DNA of 64,000 bases, taken from positions 3,106,001 to 3,170,000 of the forward strand of contig CAMQGK010000058.1 of the NCBI GenBank assembly GCA_947000775.1, given 5' to 3'. Below are positions 1 through 12,244 of this stretch, in pieces (the stretch's first letter is position 1; each line of letters opens with the position of its first letter). Below the pieces are notes generated by a model that was given only the letters and a program-made list of their open reading frames with translations, ran no database searches and had not been told where the DNA came from. This DNA is from Pterois miles. Lineage: Eukaryota > Chordata > Actinopteri > Perciformes > Scorpaenidae. The translations under genes were made by a program, and so were the position numbers.

Positions 1-74
1 TGCTTTAAGTTAAGTAAAAAGGTATTTTACAACATGGTGTGTTGTACTTGCATAAATTTAAATTTGTTTTCAAG

Positions 75-385
75 CACCTCTTAGAGTAACATAGAGTCAC
101 CTTGTAATGCATTATAACAGTGATTATAATCCATATAATACATTAAAAGATTGTAGTGGATTACAATTATGGGAATTATAATGCACTATGATCAGTGCAA
201 AAAAAATGTCAGTGACCAGCAGTTATGAAGTATTATGATATATAACCTTAAGTCATTATAAAAGTATTGTGTTATGACTATTGTTTTAACGCATTACGAA
301 TGAGTATAATTTTAATGTGCTATAAACAGATTATAACACATTATAAGTATGTTTATAATGCGTTATAGGCATGGGTACATGCCAT
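75..385 (+). repeat. Palindrome-rich dispersed repeat, copy 1
   Basis: The stretch is dense in short dyads built on attataa and ataatgc. About 200 bases match, in inverted orientation, a second copy at 34888-35115: the reverse complement of that copy shares the order attataacagtgattataat, then atgggaattat, then gtgaccagca, then ttatgaagtattatg, then aagtcattataa. Two diverged copies 35 kb apart indicate a mobile-element-derived family, probably a non-autonomous DNA element. Exact ends and superfamily are not visible. Confidence 0.6.
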
Positions 386-477
386 ATGTATGTACAATTG
401 TGTAATAATTTATGATGTGGGCCTAATTATTTAATTACATGTCTTGTGTTAGACTTAATTTTGTATATTTGTTTCAG

Positions 478-882
478 AGAAGTGGGCATCGTGTGAGCAG
501 GCGGTCGTGCAGCGTGTCGGTGCGTCGGTGCGCGGTGCGCTACAGCCGGCGGCTGGGCCGCGGCCGGCCGCGCTCATACTGTATTTGTCAGTATTGACGT
601 GTTGTTAGCAGATGGAGCAGAGGGCTGATCTCTGCCTCCAGAGGTCATTCTCACTACAGTTGCCACTTGTTGCCAAAGCAGCTCGGGGCTCCACCATTCA
701 ACACCAAAACACATTTCAAGGATTTATTCAGCCGCCTGTCAGACCTACATATCTGGATGCTGAATGCGGAACGTCACCAGGACTGAAGGAAGACTCTTGT
801 GATCCGGTTCTTAGATATTTCTGCGCATCTGACGGAGAGAAGCATGGTTGATAACGCAAGTATAGCAACTAAATCTGCTTTG
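478..882 (+). other. Candidate leader exon of the ARID3 gene
   Basis: A pyrimidine-rich stretch ending in tttcag (472-477) looks like a splice acceptor, and ttg|gtaagc with gt at 883-884 is a strong splice donor. ARID3A genes usually have a non-coding exon before the exon carrying the start codon, which fits. An open frame from 612 to 851 would then be an upstream ORF. A second ATG at 844-846 has a strong start context (A at -3, G at +4) and reads without a stop through the donor into the open frame of the next exon in phase 0. The exon could instead be a first exon with transcription starting in its CpG-rich part, in which case the acceptor is spurious. Confidence 0.35.
484..575. promoter_or_regulatory. 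CpG-dense block, possible promoter core
   Basis: This block is abruptly rich in CG dinucleotides (repeated gtgcg, ccggcg and ggccgcggccggccgcg) between AT-rich flanks. In vertebrates such an island next to a 5' exon often marks a transcription start. A TGACG half-site lies just downstream at about 594. It has no TATA box. The alternative is a short GC-rich coding exon, discussed under findings. Confidence 0.35.
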
Positions 883-1200
883 GTAAGCGTCCAGTGGATT
901 ATCAGACTTAACCACTTTACAGTTAAGGTGGTCCTCTTTCTCAAATGCAATTAACATTTTAATAAGACTGTTAAACATTTAGAAACTTTGCATTTGGACA
1001 GTTTTACAGTGTTTTAGCCGTTTGGAGCAAGTTTGTCACGTTCGCTCTTAAACTTGGTCATATGTGGAATATTTAATCCTCTTTATATTTACACTAAAAG
1101 TTCAACTCCGTGTGTGATGAGACTAATTGGCAGAGTGTGTTTTAATCTTATAAAGTGCCTTTAATGATTATTACACGACCATCCTCTCGTCCCCTCACAG
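883..1200 (+). other. Short intron between leader exon and ARID3 start exon
   Basis: It begins gtaagc at 883 and ends in a pyrimidine tract followed by cccctcacag at 1191-1200, so both splice sites are close to consensus. It is AT-rich with no sustained open frame, in contrast with the GC-rich exon that follows. Its existence depends on the leader exon being real. Confidence 0.45.
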
Positions 1201-1305
1201 CAAGGCTCCTTCTCGTCCGCCAGCAGCCTTCCCCTCCAGGCTCCCTCCGCCTCCTCTCACGGTCCGTTCCCCGGCGCCCAGTCCCACCAGCCCGCCGGCG
1301 GCGGC

Positions 1306-1848
1306 ATGAAGCTCGAAGCGGTCATGGAGAACCTGCAGCGGCAACAGGCAGCGCGGCTGGCCCTGGAAGAGAAGCTCCGGCAGGCGGAGACAGAGAAAGA
1401 CCTCCGCTCCATGGTGGAGTCCCAGATACAACAACAAGCTCTGGCTTTCCGCCACTACCAGGCAGCGATGCGCGGCGCCCTGGCCGCCGGAGTTGCCAAC
1501 TCGTCCCCCGGATTGACGCTCCCGCTCATGGAGGTCCGCAGAGCCGACGAGGACGAGAACTCCTCCAGACCGGGCAGCGACGATAAGGAACGGGACGAGG
1601 AGGGGGATGACACTGAGGAGCAGGAGATCATGGATGAAGAGGAGGAGGGCGAGGACGATGCCGGGCTGAACCACTACCTGCACCGACAGTCCTCGCTCCA
1701 GGGAGCCTGTCTGCCTCCGAAGAACACCCCGATGCACCTCATGGCCAGAGTCCCGGCTGCCTTTGCCCCGGCCCGCCGCGCAGAGTCTCCATCAGCGCAC
1801 CCTCAGCCCCAGCACCACGACTGGACCTATGAGGAGCAGTTCAAGCAG
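1306..1848 (+). CDS. arid3c: ARID3-family transcription factor, N-terminal coding exon (partial)
   Basis: It encodes the first 181 residues of an ARID3 (Bright/dead ringer) DNA-binding regulator, a nuclear protein that binds AT-rich DNA through an ARID domain. Residues 1-14 (MKLEAVMENLQRQQ) match the conserved ARID3 amino terminus. Residues 1-60 are predicted helical and Q/E-rich. Residues 81-118 form a long acidic tract, and residues 173-181 (WTYEEQFKQ) are the family signature directly before the ARID domain. The exon runs from an acceptor (ag at 1199-1200) to a perfect donor CAG|GTAAGA at 1849 and ends in phase 0, where the known proteins continue into LYELDGDP. The ARID and REKLES domains are outside the window or not found. 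The run QQAARLA resembles my recollection of ARID3C better than ARID3A, but arid3a is not excluded. The start was chosen by homology: the frame is open upstream to 1201, so a longer protein is possible. Confidence 0.85.
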
Positions 1849-2889
1849 GTAAGACGCTGCACCCGTCAGCGGAGCTCACTCCTGGGTTTACGCTTCATTC
1901 AGTGATCTGTGACACCGCGTCAGGTCGACTCTGAACAGTTTCTCGGGATCATTTTGGGATTTCTTCATTTAATTCAGCAGCCAGTAACTAATTTTAATTA
2001 GCGGTAGTTGTCCTCTAAAAACAAAAGCTCGGCACTGAAAGACTTCGCCTTCTGTGCAACGTCCATTTTGCGCATTTGGACATCATAATACCTGGTTGAC
2101 ATTACCTGATATTGCTTTAATATACTACTTTTTGAAGAAAAACGTGCTCACGAAGAGTCTGTTGGCATGTCAGTCCTGTCACTGAGCACACAACAAATGT
2201 ATTTTTAGAAATGTAGAGTTTGAACTAAAGTAATAATGAAGATGCTGCTGTAAAAAGTTGAAAAAATGAACTTGGGTCCAAGTTAGCATGAGGCTTTCAA
2301 ACAAGGCATCATTTAGAAAGGGAAATAAACTGTGACTAACAGCTTTATTAATCAATAATAGTTTTTTTCTAATACTTAATAGACCAGTTATAAGATTAAT
2401 AAGAAACGACTTTTAAGTTGACAGGTTGTGAAACACTTCAACCACTTAAGAGAGCAGCAGAGGATCTGGATCAAAGTCCATTTATTAACAAGACTTCAAG
2501 AAATATTTGATGGGTTACAAACATTTATAACTGTGTTATTTCCAGCTACAAAGTTTATTTACTCAGCTAAACCATTAATAAGACCAGGTCTCTGGTTGCC
2601 AGGTTGATACAATGCTTTGATTGGTGTCTATCCTTTATAATACAGTTATAAAAGTTTCATAATCCAATTGTAAATACTTAATAAGTTATTAATAAATGGA
2701 TTTTGCTTCAAACCCTTTTCCAGAAGGTAAATGGCCATATGAGCCAAAGGTATTTTTTTTTCTCCAAAAGTTGTTACTGTTTATGGCCTCAGTAAATTAT
2801 TTGTTAAGCATTAATAAAGTCAGTTATTATTTGCTCTATTGTTTAGTTAGCAGCTAGTTAATGGCAGTAGGTTATTTGATTGATACTGT

Positions 2890-3330
2890 CTGTATATTTC
2901 CAGCCCGCAGCAGGCAGATCTATACTCTGTGAGTGAGTGTGGATGCTCCATGTCATCTTTTATTTATGATGGATCATTTACAGACTTCCCTAAATGTGAT
3001 GTGTACATTAGTGACTGCATTAGTGCTGCACATTAAAGCAACCCGCTGCATGGAAATGCAATTTAAATAGGGGCTGAAACCAATAGCCTCAATATAGAGA
3101 CAATTATGTGTGGAGGATGCATGGTGAGATGAGCCTGTGGAGAGAGCGCTCTCCGTCCAATTCCTTGTTTTCTCTTCACATCTCATCAGTGGTGGATCGG
3201 CTACATAGTCATTTCAGCGGATAACTTGCTTGGCATTTCCTACTACTTATGCAATGTAAGAGTTCCTTAGTTCCGAGTTATGAGCAACAGAAAAGCTTCA
3301 GCAGATGGATTTAAAATCTATTATTGTTGT
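2890..3330. promoter_or_regulatory. Candidate conserved non-coding element
   Basis: A repeat-free block with mixed composition, including tgcatggaaatgcaattta (octamer-like and homeodomain-like words) and runs that do not resemble any repeat family in the window. The texture resembles vertebrate intronic enhancers. No alignment was possible, so this is a prediction from composition only. Confidence 0.22.
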
Positions 3331-3767
3331 TGTAAAGCCTTTACATTTTGCAGACAAACTCTTTGATTTTCATTAAGTCAGAGTTTCATGTGGCCATGCA
3401 TGCGTGCTCCATGTAACATCAGGCTATACGCTTCAAAGATTCCTCAGGATGTGCAGTTATTGTGGGGGTCATTTGTATGTAGTCATTCAGTGTAATGGTC
3501 ATGGGACAATAAAAGGATGCTTATGGCTGCTAGGCAGACAGAGTGGAGCCAGCATACTAAGCATGCTCAAAGCTGCAAAACAAAACCACATTTGAAGGCA
3601 GTAAATGCATCTTTGGAAATAGGAACAAGATGTGGGCTAAATATAAAAAGGCCTCAGTGAGGCGGAGAAGTTTTAATCTGATCTGAACCAAATGGGACCA
3701 GCCGGTGTTTATGGTAGCTCCTAAATCACTTCTGTAGACCTCAGGAACAACATGGGAGGCAATGGCA

Positions 3768-3780
<13 letters not shown>

Positions 3781-3822
<42 letters not shown>
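3781..3822. repeat. (TA)n microsatellite
   Basis: Twenty-one uninterrupted TA units, preceded by a short (CATA) run. Confidence 0.97.
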
Positions 3823-3824
<2 letters not shown>

Positions 3825-4026
3825 TAACCACATGCCAAATATTTAGTGCAAAGACTGATGACAGGATGACAGGGGCCTGCTTTAAATGTGTTTCAGCTTG
3901 ATGACCCAGCAGGAGACAATGTGCATAAGAATCTAAAGAGATGAAAGTGTAAAACATGAAAGAAATATTCCTGGTGATGACAGAAAAAGATGCTGAACGG
4001 ACAGAGACAACAAAAAGACCCGAGGC

Positions 4027-4079
<53 letters not shown>

Positions 4080-4080
4080 G
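4027..4080. repeat. (GA)n microsatellite
   Basis: A GA-repeat tract with a few interruptions (aaag, ggga). A short imperfect (CA)n follows at about 4303-4326. Confidence 0.95.
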
Positions 4081-7000
4081 GAGTTGTTGCGTTGCATATC
4101 GTTTTGGCAGCAGCTCAGGAAATGCAGGAAACTGGATCTGGTGGTATTCCAGCCTGGCTCACACCCAAAAAATGCAGGGATCTCCCTGTCTGGCAGTGTG
4201 TGTGCAGCTGGGAGTCGGCTCTGTGCCAAACTATTACGAAACAGAAACAAAATCGTGTGCTGTTACACCCTCGGCCATGCTTCCTCTGTTATATGCACAC
4301 TTAAACACACACACGCACACACACATACATTATTTACAATGGTGTTGGCATGGATTTGTGAGCCTGCAGACATTTGCATAAACAAACATGATGGTAAACT
4401 GGAAGAGAGTAAACTCTTCTGTTTAATATGAGCTCAAGTCTTCCCAGAAAACTGTATTATTTGTGTGCACAATATCTAAAAGACAGAAATAACATGAAAA
4501 TGGATATGTGTATTATCTTACACTCCCCCCTCCCAGTTACAGCCTTTGTTTGCTGTTTAAAGGCCACTATAGAATATACCTTGAACTTGCTTTTAGTGTA
4601 TCTGAAAAGTCTGCACTTCTTTACCACAGGACAATAATGTCACTCCCACAACAACCCAAGCAGACATGATGTTCACAGTGGTGGATTACTCACTGCAGTT
4701 TCAAGTCTCTGCAAGTTGATTTTCAAGTGTAACTGGAACAGATGGAATTATATGGAAGGAAGGAAAAAGACAATGTTATGCTTCAAATAGCAGTAATCCA
4801 GAATGTGTTTAACTGTAGAAAATCTTCTAAAACACGCAAAAAATGGCAGTTCTTGAGGGAGTGGTTTATAATTTGCAAAAGATTGAATTGATCCACTGAA
4901 ATTTGAAGGGCTTTTAGTGAACTAGAATTTTTCTGAAATAACAGAAAATGTTTTGCATCTGAATCTTCTGGTGGTTTTATAAGGACAAAACACACACAGG
5001 ACAAAACACTGAGGCAAAGCACTGCAAATCCAATTACAACATACAAGAGTGAAAACACAAACACTGAGAGAAATGTGCTGCAAATCCTCAAAAATGCATG
5101 AAAAAAGCAACAGTAAACCAAAACTCAACAAGATTCCCTGGAATGTGTGAATTTGGATTTTTATGCCACTCCCTTAACATATCAACATACCCAACTTTGT
5201 CAGGGATTAAATGATTAAATCCTGATCTTATTTCTGTTGTTGTCCCTCTGGGGTTGTAACAGTATATCACTATGAAGATGGTAAAGTTGACGCTTATCAT
5301 ACCGTGCATCTACAACATATAGTAATCATTAATAATCACAGGACATTATTTTAAAAGCTCACAGCTGATGTTATTCTTCATTTAGTAGTTAATTACATGC
5401 TATAGTGCTGCTAACATGTAAACTAACATCCTTTAGTTATATAACATTTTATAGTTGGATGCTATTTTTTAATAAGGCTTATAATTCTGTTTATTATAAT
5501 TCTGTTCACATTTAGGACATTGCAATTAATAATAATACTAATAGTACTAATACTGCTACTAATAAAAAAATAATAAATAACAGTTTAATACCACATACTG
5601 TGATATCATAAAACCTGCATGATACAGTCCACCAACCTTTATCAAGACAGAAATATCAGAACATTTGGAGAACATTCCTCATGTTTGAGTCTTGTGTTTG
5701 GGCCATAAGACTAGAACAGACACTGAACTGTCTGATTTTTGTTAGTTGTTATGGTGACTGACAACAAGTCAGTCGGGCTGTAAAGTGTGTTCGCAGCTCA
5801 CTGGGAAAACAGCTCCAGAGACGGATGGTTGGATAGGTAGCTGCTGAAGGTAGCCTCTTCGCCTTCGGCGCATCGGGAGTGAGGCCAGCTAGCTTGCTAA
5901 TTCCACCATGCTTTAATGAAATGCAAAATGAGCCGAGCAACATTATCATCATCTGGCGATAGCACTGTGCTTTCCTACACTGTGATAAGAGTGTGTAGAT
6001 GAAGCATTAAGATGTTAATTTTAACTCATTTACTCGCTTCGTAACGTCATTTCTGCACTGCTTGTTCAGTTGTTACTGCAAAACCTCACCTCAGAGAGTC
6101 TGCAGTTTCCTGTAAGTTGGTTGAGTTTATACAGAAGCCCGCTACAACAGTTGCAATGGCAACGGTACTCGTAAAAATGGCCACCGCTGTGACCATCCTG
6201 CTACGTTGATTTGAATGGGAATGTCCATTCTACTCCTACTCTTTTTCTGAGGTTTGAGAGCTTGTATAAAAGTACAATCCTAGGATGTGGCTGATTTTCT
6301 TCTTTAGAGGAAATGTAGCGCGAGAAACTTGAACATATTTTGACTTCCTACTATTTGGTCAGTCTCTTTCTTTGTGCTGGACTTTCATTTGCAGAATGTC
6401 TCACCTTTAAAAGTGACTGTGTAGGATTCGCTATAAGAAACCTCCATCTGGACAATTCATTGTTGAACCATATGAACTATTTTTTAAGTAAAAATTCCAG
6501 TTTACAGTTTTTGAATTTCCTACAGTCAAGTGTAATTTCCTTTAATCGTGAACAGTGTTGCTCTACAGTCATTTCTCGAAGCTTCCTGAAATAATGGGCT
6601 GAATTTGAGACTAAATGACTTGTTTAGAGAGCTGCTTTGACAGTCTGCGTTAGCATGTTGGACATTTGACTACCAGATATCACCGTGAAACTTCCCCAGC
6701 TGATCAATCCAGATTCACCATGTTTTTAGGAATAAAATGTTATATAAATCATTTTGAGAAAGTGGCCTTTAAAGATATAGAGTAAGTGAATAGAGGTGAA
6801 TATAGTAAAAAAATTAACTGTATATATCACTATTAAAGTTCTCCAGTTGATTATTTATATTAAGACTATATTATGTTCTATTTTTTTGTATCAGTTTTTC
6901 TGAAATTTGATGTTTAAAAATGCAGATGAGGCATTAGCTAATGATAAATTTTGGTGAATTTAGGAGGAATCTGCAGACGCAGTATTTTGGATGTTTTCTT

Positions 7001-7300
7001 TCTACTCGTCTGAAAGAAGACATGTTATGGAAGCAAAGTAGCCCAAAATCTCAAAATGGACCAGTGGATGAAAAATAATGTTTAGTGTCTCGTCTTTAAA
7101 CAGTGAAATTCAAGGTAGTTTCCTGCTTTGTGTCACTTTTCAAAAGCAGCCAAGCTGATTCTGAAGCTTCAGACATGACTCTGACACCCTGAGTGAATAA
7201 AGTCATGTAGTGAACATGTCAGTTTATGGAGCCACTCCTTGTTGTGGATTGTGCTTCTTTCAGCTTGTTTTTCTAACAGCTATAGAAAAGTGTCGTCGTC

Positions 7301-7324
7301 GGAGGAGGAGGAGGAGGAGGAGGG
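7301..7324. repeat. (GGA)n trinucleotide repeat
   Basis: About eight GGA units. They read as a poly-Glu run in a chance frame that has no other sign of coding. Confidence 0.95.
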
Positions 7325-8079
7325 AGCTTCAGCTGTAGTGGTGTATGATTTCACTCCCCTCCCCCTGCCACTCAAATTATCCATACTGCAAAAAAACAAT
7401 GACAAATCAAAATGGTTTTAGAGGAGTACGGTCTTCTTGAATGGCCCCTGGTTTGTTTGATCTGAATGGAAAACAGGAACATAAATGTTACCAATGCGGT
7501 ATATTTATGCAGTTGTTTCAGTAAAATCAGACTTAAAGCAGCCAATAACAGACAAAATGCCAGGTCCAGGTATTTTTTACTGTGTGGCACTTTTTCAGTT
7601 TTAAACTGTCCTCTCTGTCCCTCTGTATTCATGAGACTCCACTGTACACTGAGCTTTTGTATAAGATTATAGCCAAACACTGACGGCTGTAAGGGAATAA
7701 ACACAGCATAGGGCTGCTTTCATGAGGATTCTTTAAAGGACCATACCACTCTTTTTGCAGGTTTCCTCCTGTTCCAAATAGGGCCTATATTTTGGAGGCA
7801 GATTCTGGTTTTGTTAATTGAGTGGTTTGTTTACAAAATAAAAATATTTTGGCTTTCATTTGGTGTATAATGCATAAACGCATAAACATTTTTGATGAGG
7901 ATCTTTTTGGTCAGTAATGAATTGTGGCCCAGATATGTGCTGAGCGTGATATTTAATAGTTTAAAAGTCAGCTAGTGAGTGCTCTCTGGTGGACAAACAT
8001 TTCTGTACCGATATTTCTCATTAATTATCAATCAAACAACCCAGTCGCCAGAATGTTTCATATCAGCCTCGTATCACAG

Positions 8080-8320
8080 TTGCAGAAACGCACAATGCCA
8101 CGTAGTTAACACTGTGAAACGATTGGTTTGGTTTCGGCAACAAAATCCCGGGTTAAGGTAAGCAGAAAGATTATGGTTTATGTTAAAATAATAATGTAAT
8201 AACATAACAGGCGTAACATACTGTCTTTAGTGGACTTTCTTAACGTAACCGGCATGAAGTGAATGTTTGTCTGACCCATCCACCACTCCTCCTCCCTGCT
8301 GGTAGTTGACTTTCTCACTA
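8080..8320 (+). repeat. Diverged copy of the GTTTAGG/cacgggaca dispersed repeat family
   Basis: It contains the family order gcaacaaaatcccgggttaa, then agattatggttt, then gtctgacccatccaccact, as seen in better copies at 53970-54372 and 63250-63690. It is strongly diverged and incomplete, so the boundaries are approximate. Confidence 0.45.
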
Positions 8321-9339
8321 GTTACATTATTATACCACATAACTGTCAATAACGGTGGTTTGGTTCACTGTGTCACCTGCCCTGACCAAATACAAAAATG
8401 TGAAAATTCACTGTATGCGTGGTTTGCAGAAATGTACAATGCCAAGATTTTTTCCTGGTGACTGGGCAGTCGACATATATGTGATACTGATATATCTATA
8501 TGATAAACCAAAATTGGTGGTAATATCAGCACAATTTATTGGTCAAGCTCTGTTCCAAGAAGCTGTTGGTTTCAGTACTTCTCTAAGCTCTAGCAGCAAT
8601 TTCATATTTTGCTTTTCATACCAGTTGACAAAATAAAGAGTAAAAAGTACTGAGTTGACTCAACATTAGAGAGAGGACGGCGATTTTGACCAACTGGCAG
8701 TGTGTCGAGGAAGGATCGTTGGCTCTGTTATCCGACAGCTTCTGAGAGTTTGGCCAGTTAATCCAAGTTAGTTCCAAGCAGCTGTGGGTTTCCATTCATT
8801 TTCAGTATGGCTGGAAAATCAATTAACACACTCTGGAAACCTGTGTAATTCATCACAGTGTGCATCAAGTCTGCATTAGGTGAGTTTCAAGATTCTGCTA
8901 CTGGAGCTTCATATCTTACAGAAATGAAGTGTAGCGTGTATCGCTGGACTGTCGGAAATGTGAAGTACATTCACATTTCTACATGAGACACAGAGGCAAC
9001 ATGGCTGACTTTATTCTGCAGTACACGCTTGGAGGACTAAACCACCGGTGTGCTTCTTTGAATGTTGCATTCAGTATTTTTCAGCCATGTATCAAAGGGC
9101 TCATCTTGAAAAACAATCAGCCATCCAATGTGACCCCTCCCCCTCCACCCCTGCACCACCCACTTTAATGTGACCATAAAACCTGATCAGGGAGACCCAC
9201 TTTGAAATAGACACATGTTGCTGCACTGTAACTCCTGTGTCAACATTCTGTCAGGGATGTAGAAACCCAGTTCAATGTCATGAATCCACTGTGAAAAACT
9301 ACGTTCCTTCAAATTATCCACATGGCAAAGAGCTAGATG

Positions 9340-9364
9340 TATTTATTTATTTATTTATTTATTT
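9340..9364. repeat. (TTTA)n microsatellite
   Basis: About six tandem TTTA units. Confidence 0.95.
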
Positions 9365-9884
9365 CATCCGGCTGTACAGTCAGGTGGAGTGCACGGGGCT
9401 CCAGCCTCCCGTCGGGATCTGTGGCTCCACGTATTCATCTAACAGCTGTACCTCACTTTAAAATCTGCTCCGTCACTGGAAATGCTTTAATGGCATTCCT
9501 GGATTCTTTCACTGTGTGCCATTACAGTTATATGGTGGGTTGCCACATGGACAGGAGGGATGGGGGTGGGGGGCTGTTAAAGGGAAACAGAAAAAGTGAT
9601 AGAGGGAAAGGAGGCTCTGAGGTGAGTGTGACCGTGTGGTCAGCCTGGCTGGTGTTGCTGGGTCTCAGTAAGGCCTGGACAAGTCTTTAGTTTCACTACT
9701 AGTAGAGTGGGATTAACAAGTGGGTCCCAAAAGCCCAGACTCACTGCGTATCTATTGTTTTTTTGCAATTTGTAACTGCAGCTTCATCACAGATGTTTTA
9801 CATTTGTACCACAGTGTCAACTAAGCCAGGTCCTAATCTTGTGATCCTGTGGGGGCCCGGTGTCAGAATCTATATTAAGGCCTT

Positions 9885-9966
9885 TATTATCAGAATCAGA
9901 ATCAGCTTTACTGACCCAGTATGTGTACACGTACAAGGAATCTGACTCCAGTTTATACATCGCTTC

Positions 9967-10019
<53 letters not shown>

Positions 10020-10110
10020 CAATTTATAGGAAGATAGAAATAGACATACAGCTAAAAACAAGGCCAACAAAGCTGAGCAACAAATCGAGATAAAATATAA
10101 AACTGTTATG
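9885..10110 (+). repeat. Dispersed repeat with internal (CA)n, copy 1
   Basis: Shares with 14575-14765 the order of pieces gtacacgtacaaggaat, gactc, gttt, then after the CA tract aggaagatagaaatagacat, acagctaaaa and agctgagcaacaa. The two copies have the same orientation. This layout is familiar from fish genomes as a LINE-tail-like interspersed repeat. The family name was not verified. The (CA)n tract lies inside the element at the place where copy 2 has only cacacag, so the microsatellite expanded within this copy. Confidence 0.65.
9969..10018. repeat. (CA)n microsatellite
   Basis: Twenty-five uninterrupted CA units inside the dispersed repeat at 9885-10110. Confidence 0.97.
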
Positions 10111-11153
10111 TACAGACAAGCAGGTAAAAAATTGGTGTTTCTACAAATATATATTTAAAAACAATAATATACCGTATATATTTATTCAACCTATATAAAA
10201 CTTTTTTTTTTGGTTTATTGTGTGTTCACATGGTTCCTGAATACAGTTGTATTTAATCAAATGACCAAAAACAAATTTATATACAGAAAAAATGTTATAT
10301 AATGTTACTGGTCTCTAATCTCTGTCTGGGCATATACAGAAATGAAAGTGATGTACATGACTGATACAAAACATGATTTTTTGACACCTTAGTTTGGAGA
10401 ATATAAACATGTTCAGAGTTGGAAATGTTTATTACCTAATCAAAGTGATGAGACAGACGAAGTGATACGACAGAGAATGGAACCATGCATTCATGTTAAT
10501 ACTCAGAGACATTACGGTCCATAATGTGATATGTCCAACATTAGTTACCTCATTTCAAGTATTTTTTGGCATTTTTATCACAGACAGTAGAGAGATGGCA
10601 GGAAATGATGGAAGAAAGATGCAACAAAGGTCCCAGATTCAAAGTGGTGGTCGATGGTCTGCGTTGTGTCCACTAAGCCCCACATTAAATGGTTGTAACT
10701 AGAATTTCACATTTTACACTTTTACACTTCTTAGAACTTTAATTTACAATTTCTTCCGATGTTGCAGCTTTTTGTAAACAGTTGGAAATTAAACCAGTTA
10801 TTTAAGCACCTACCACTGAAGGATCAGTAGCTGCTTTTATGGAAAAATCAATGCAAATTGCTATTATTTATTATTCATGAAATCATTTTCATTATTTGTT
10901 TTATCTGACTAACAGTAAGACCAAAATACTGAGATTACAGTGTTATGGATCATAGAGGAACATTAGAAAGCAGGAAATCAGTGGCTTGAATGATTAATTG
11001 ATCATCAAGGTTGTCACTAATTCAATTTTTTTTTCAATTTCAATGATAATGACGATTTTTTCCGTTCATAGTAGCATTTTAAAGGGTGTTGAAACAGCTT
11101 AATTCTAAGTTGATGAAACTTGAAGGAACCCTGGTAGGGCTTCACTCACCCTT

Positions 11154-11155
<2 letters not shown>

Positions 11156-11201
<46 letters not shown>
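11156..11201. repeat. (CA)n microsatellite
   Basis: Twenty-three uninterrupted CA units. Confidence 0.97.
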
Positions 11202-11202
<1 letters not shown>

Positions 11203-11429
11203 CCAGCGGTTGCTTTGCGGAGCCTCGAAGCGCCGGGACGGCAGAATGCTGGAACTGTCTCTGCGTGAAGGGACCTGGGAGTCAGCATGCATTGAAAAGT
11301 GGGCTCGGCACAATGCGCCATTGAGACGTACTTGTTTTCACTGCAAATGGCTTCTTCTCTTTTCATTAAAACAGAGGCAGGGTTAGCTTGTTCAAACACC
11401 CTCCCCACCCTCAATGTGGGTGTTACTTT

Positions 11430-11840
11430 TTAATCGCGGTAGCCTGGAATTTCTGCAGCTGCTTGCAAAAGCCCCCCTCTCTGTTTACGAGATCTGACTG
11501 TTGGGCAAACATTGCCTCACCGCTGCGTCTCTGACTGGCTTTTTCCATCCTGCCATTGTTGGGGAGGCCCTCAGAATCACCATGACGACGTGTTATCTTT
11601 TGATTGAATGCATGTGCATATCAGTTTTTAGATCTTGGTACATCATGTTGTTGCTGCTAACATTGTTATAGGAGAAATGTGATGTGACACAATATAATGG
11701 TGCAGTGCTTCATGTCCTTAGTTATGGAGCCCAGAGAGGCCCTTAATGTTGCATTATTGGGTTTGGAGCGGGCCCTCGATGAGGGGACAATGTCACAGAA
11801 ATGAAGGGCCAGAAATAAATGTAATGAAGAGCTTGTGAAG
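11430..11840. promoter_or_regulatory. Candidate conserved non-coding element
   Basis: A repeat-free block of balanced composition. It has SOX-like words (gccattgttgg at about 11553) and a related gcattattggg at about 11751, with tandem-like phrases gaggccctca and gaggccctta in the same order before or near them. Intronic enhancers of developmental genes often look like this. Prediction from texture only. Confidence 0.25.
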
Positions 11841-12244
11841 TGAAACTGAGATTAATAAAATGAGATGTAATTTTAAAAATTCAGCTGTACATATTAAAGT
11901 CATACTCTGATTTGCATCATCTACCAACACTGAACTTGTGATTTAAAAAAACAAATTAAATTGATGATTATAAGTAATGCTGGGAAAGGACATTTTCAAT
12001 TGACCTGACATATTGAAAGCCGATTGGATCAAAATTTTTCACATTTTCACTGCTCGATCTTCTGTTTTACCAACTGTCATATGATTTGTCATTTGTCAGG
12101 CTGTGCTCAAACACTGTTCATAATTACACCTACAGAAAGTAATGCACTATAATTTGTATGTATCCCAAATAATCAGTTCATATGTAGTTCATGTAATCGT
12201 GATTCAGGACAGGTGACGTAGTATAAAGAGTGACAGACAGTCTG

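Noticed and set aside
1195..1737. 180-codon open frame on the minus strand across the ARID3 exon
   Set aside because: Shadow of the GC-rich, acidic-tract coding exon on the plus strand. The plus strand has family homology and splice sites.
1849..1905. Read-through of the ARID3 frame past 1848 to a stop at 1903-1905
   Set aside because: The CAG|GTAAGA donor at the conserved EEQFKQ boundary shows the extra codons are intronic.
3557..3957. Minus-strand frames with a Tyr/Ile run
   Set aside because: Produced by the (TA)n microsatellite at 3781-3822.
3933..4304. Overlapping frames with Arg-Glu and Ser-Leu runs
   Set aside because: Produced by the (GA)n tract at 4027-4080; no conserved motif.
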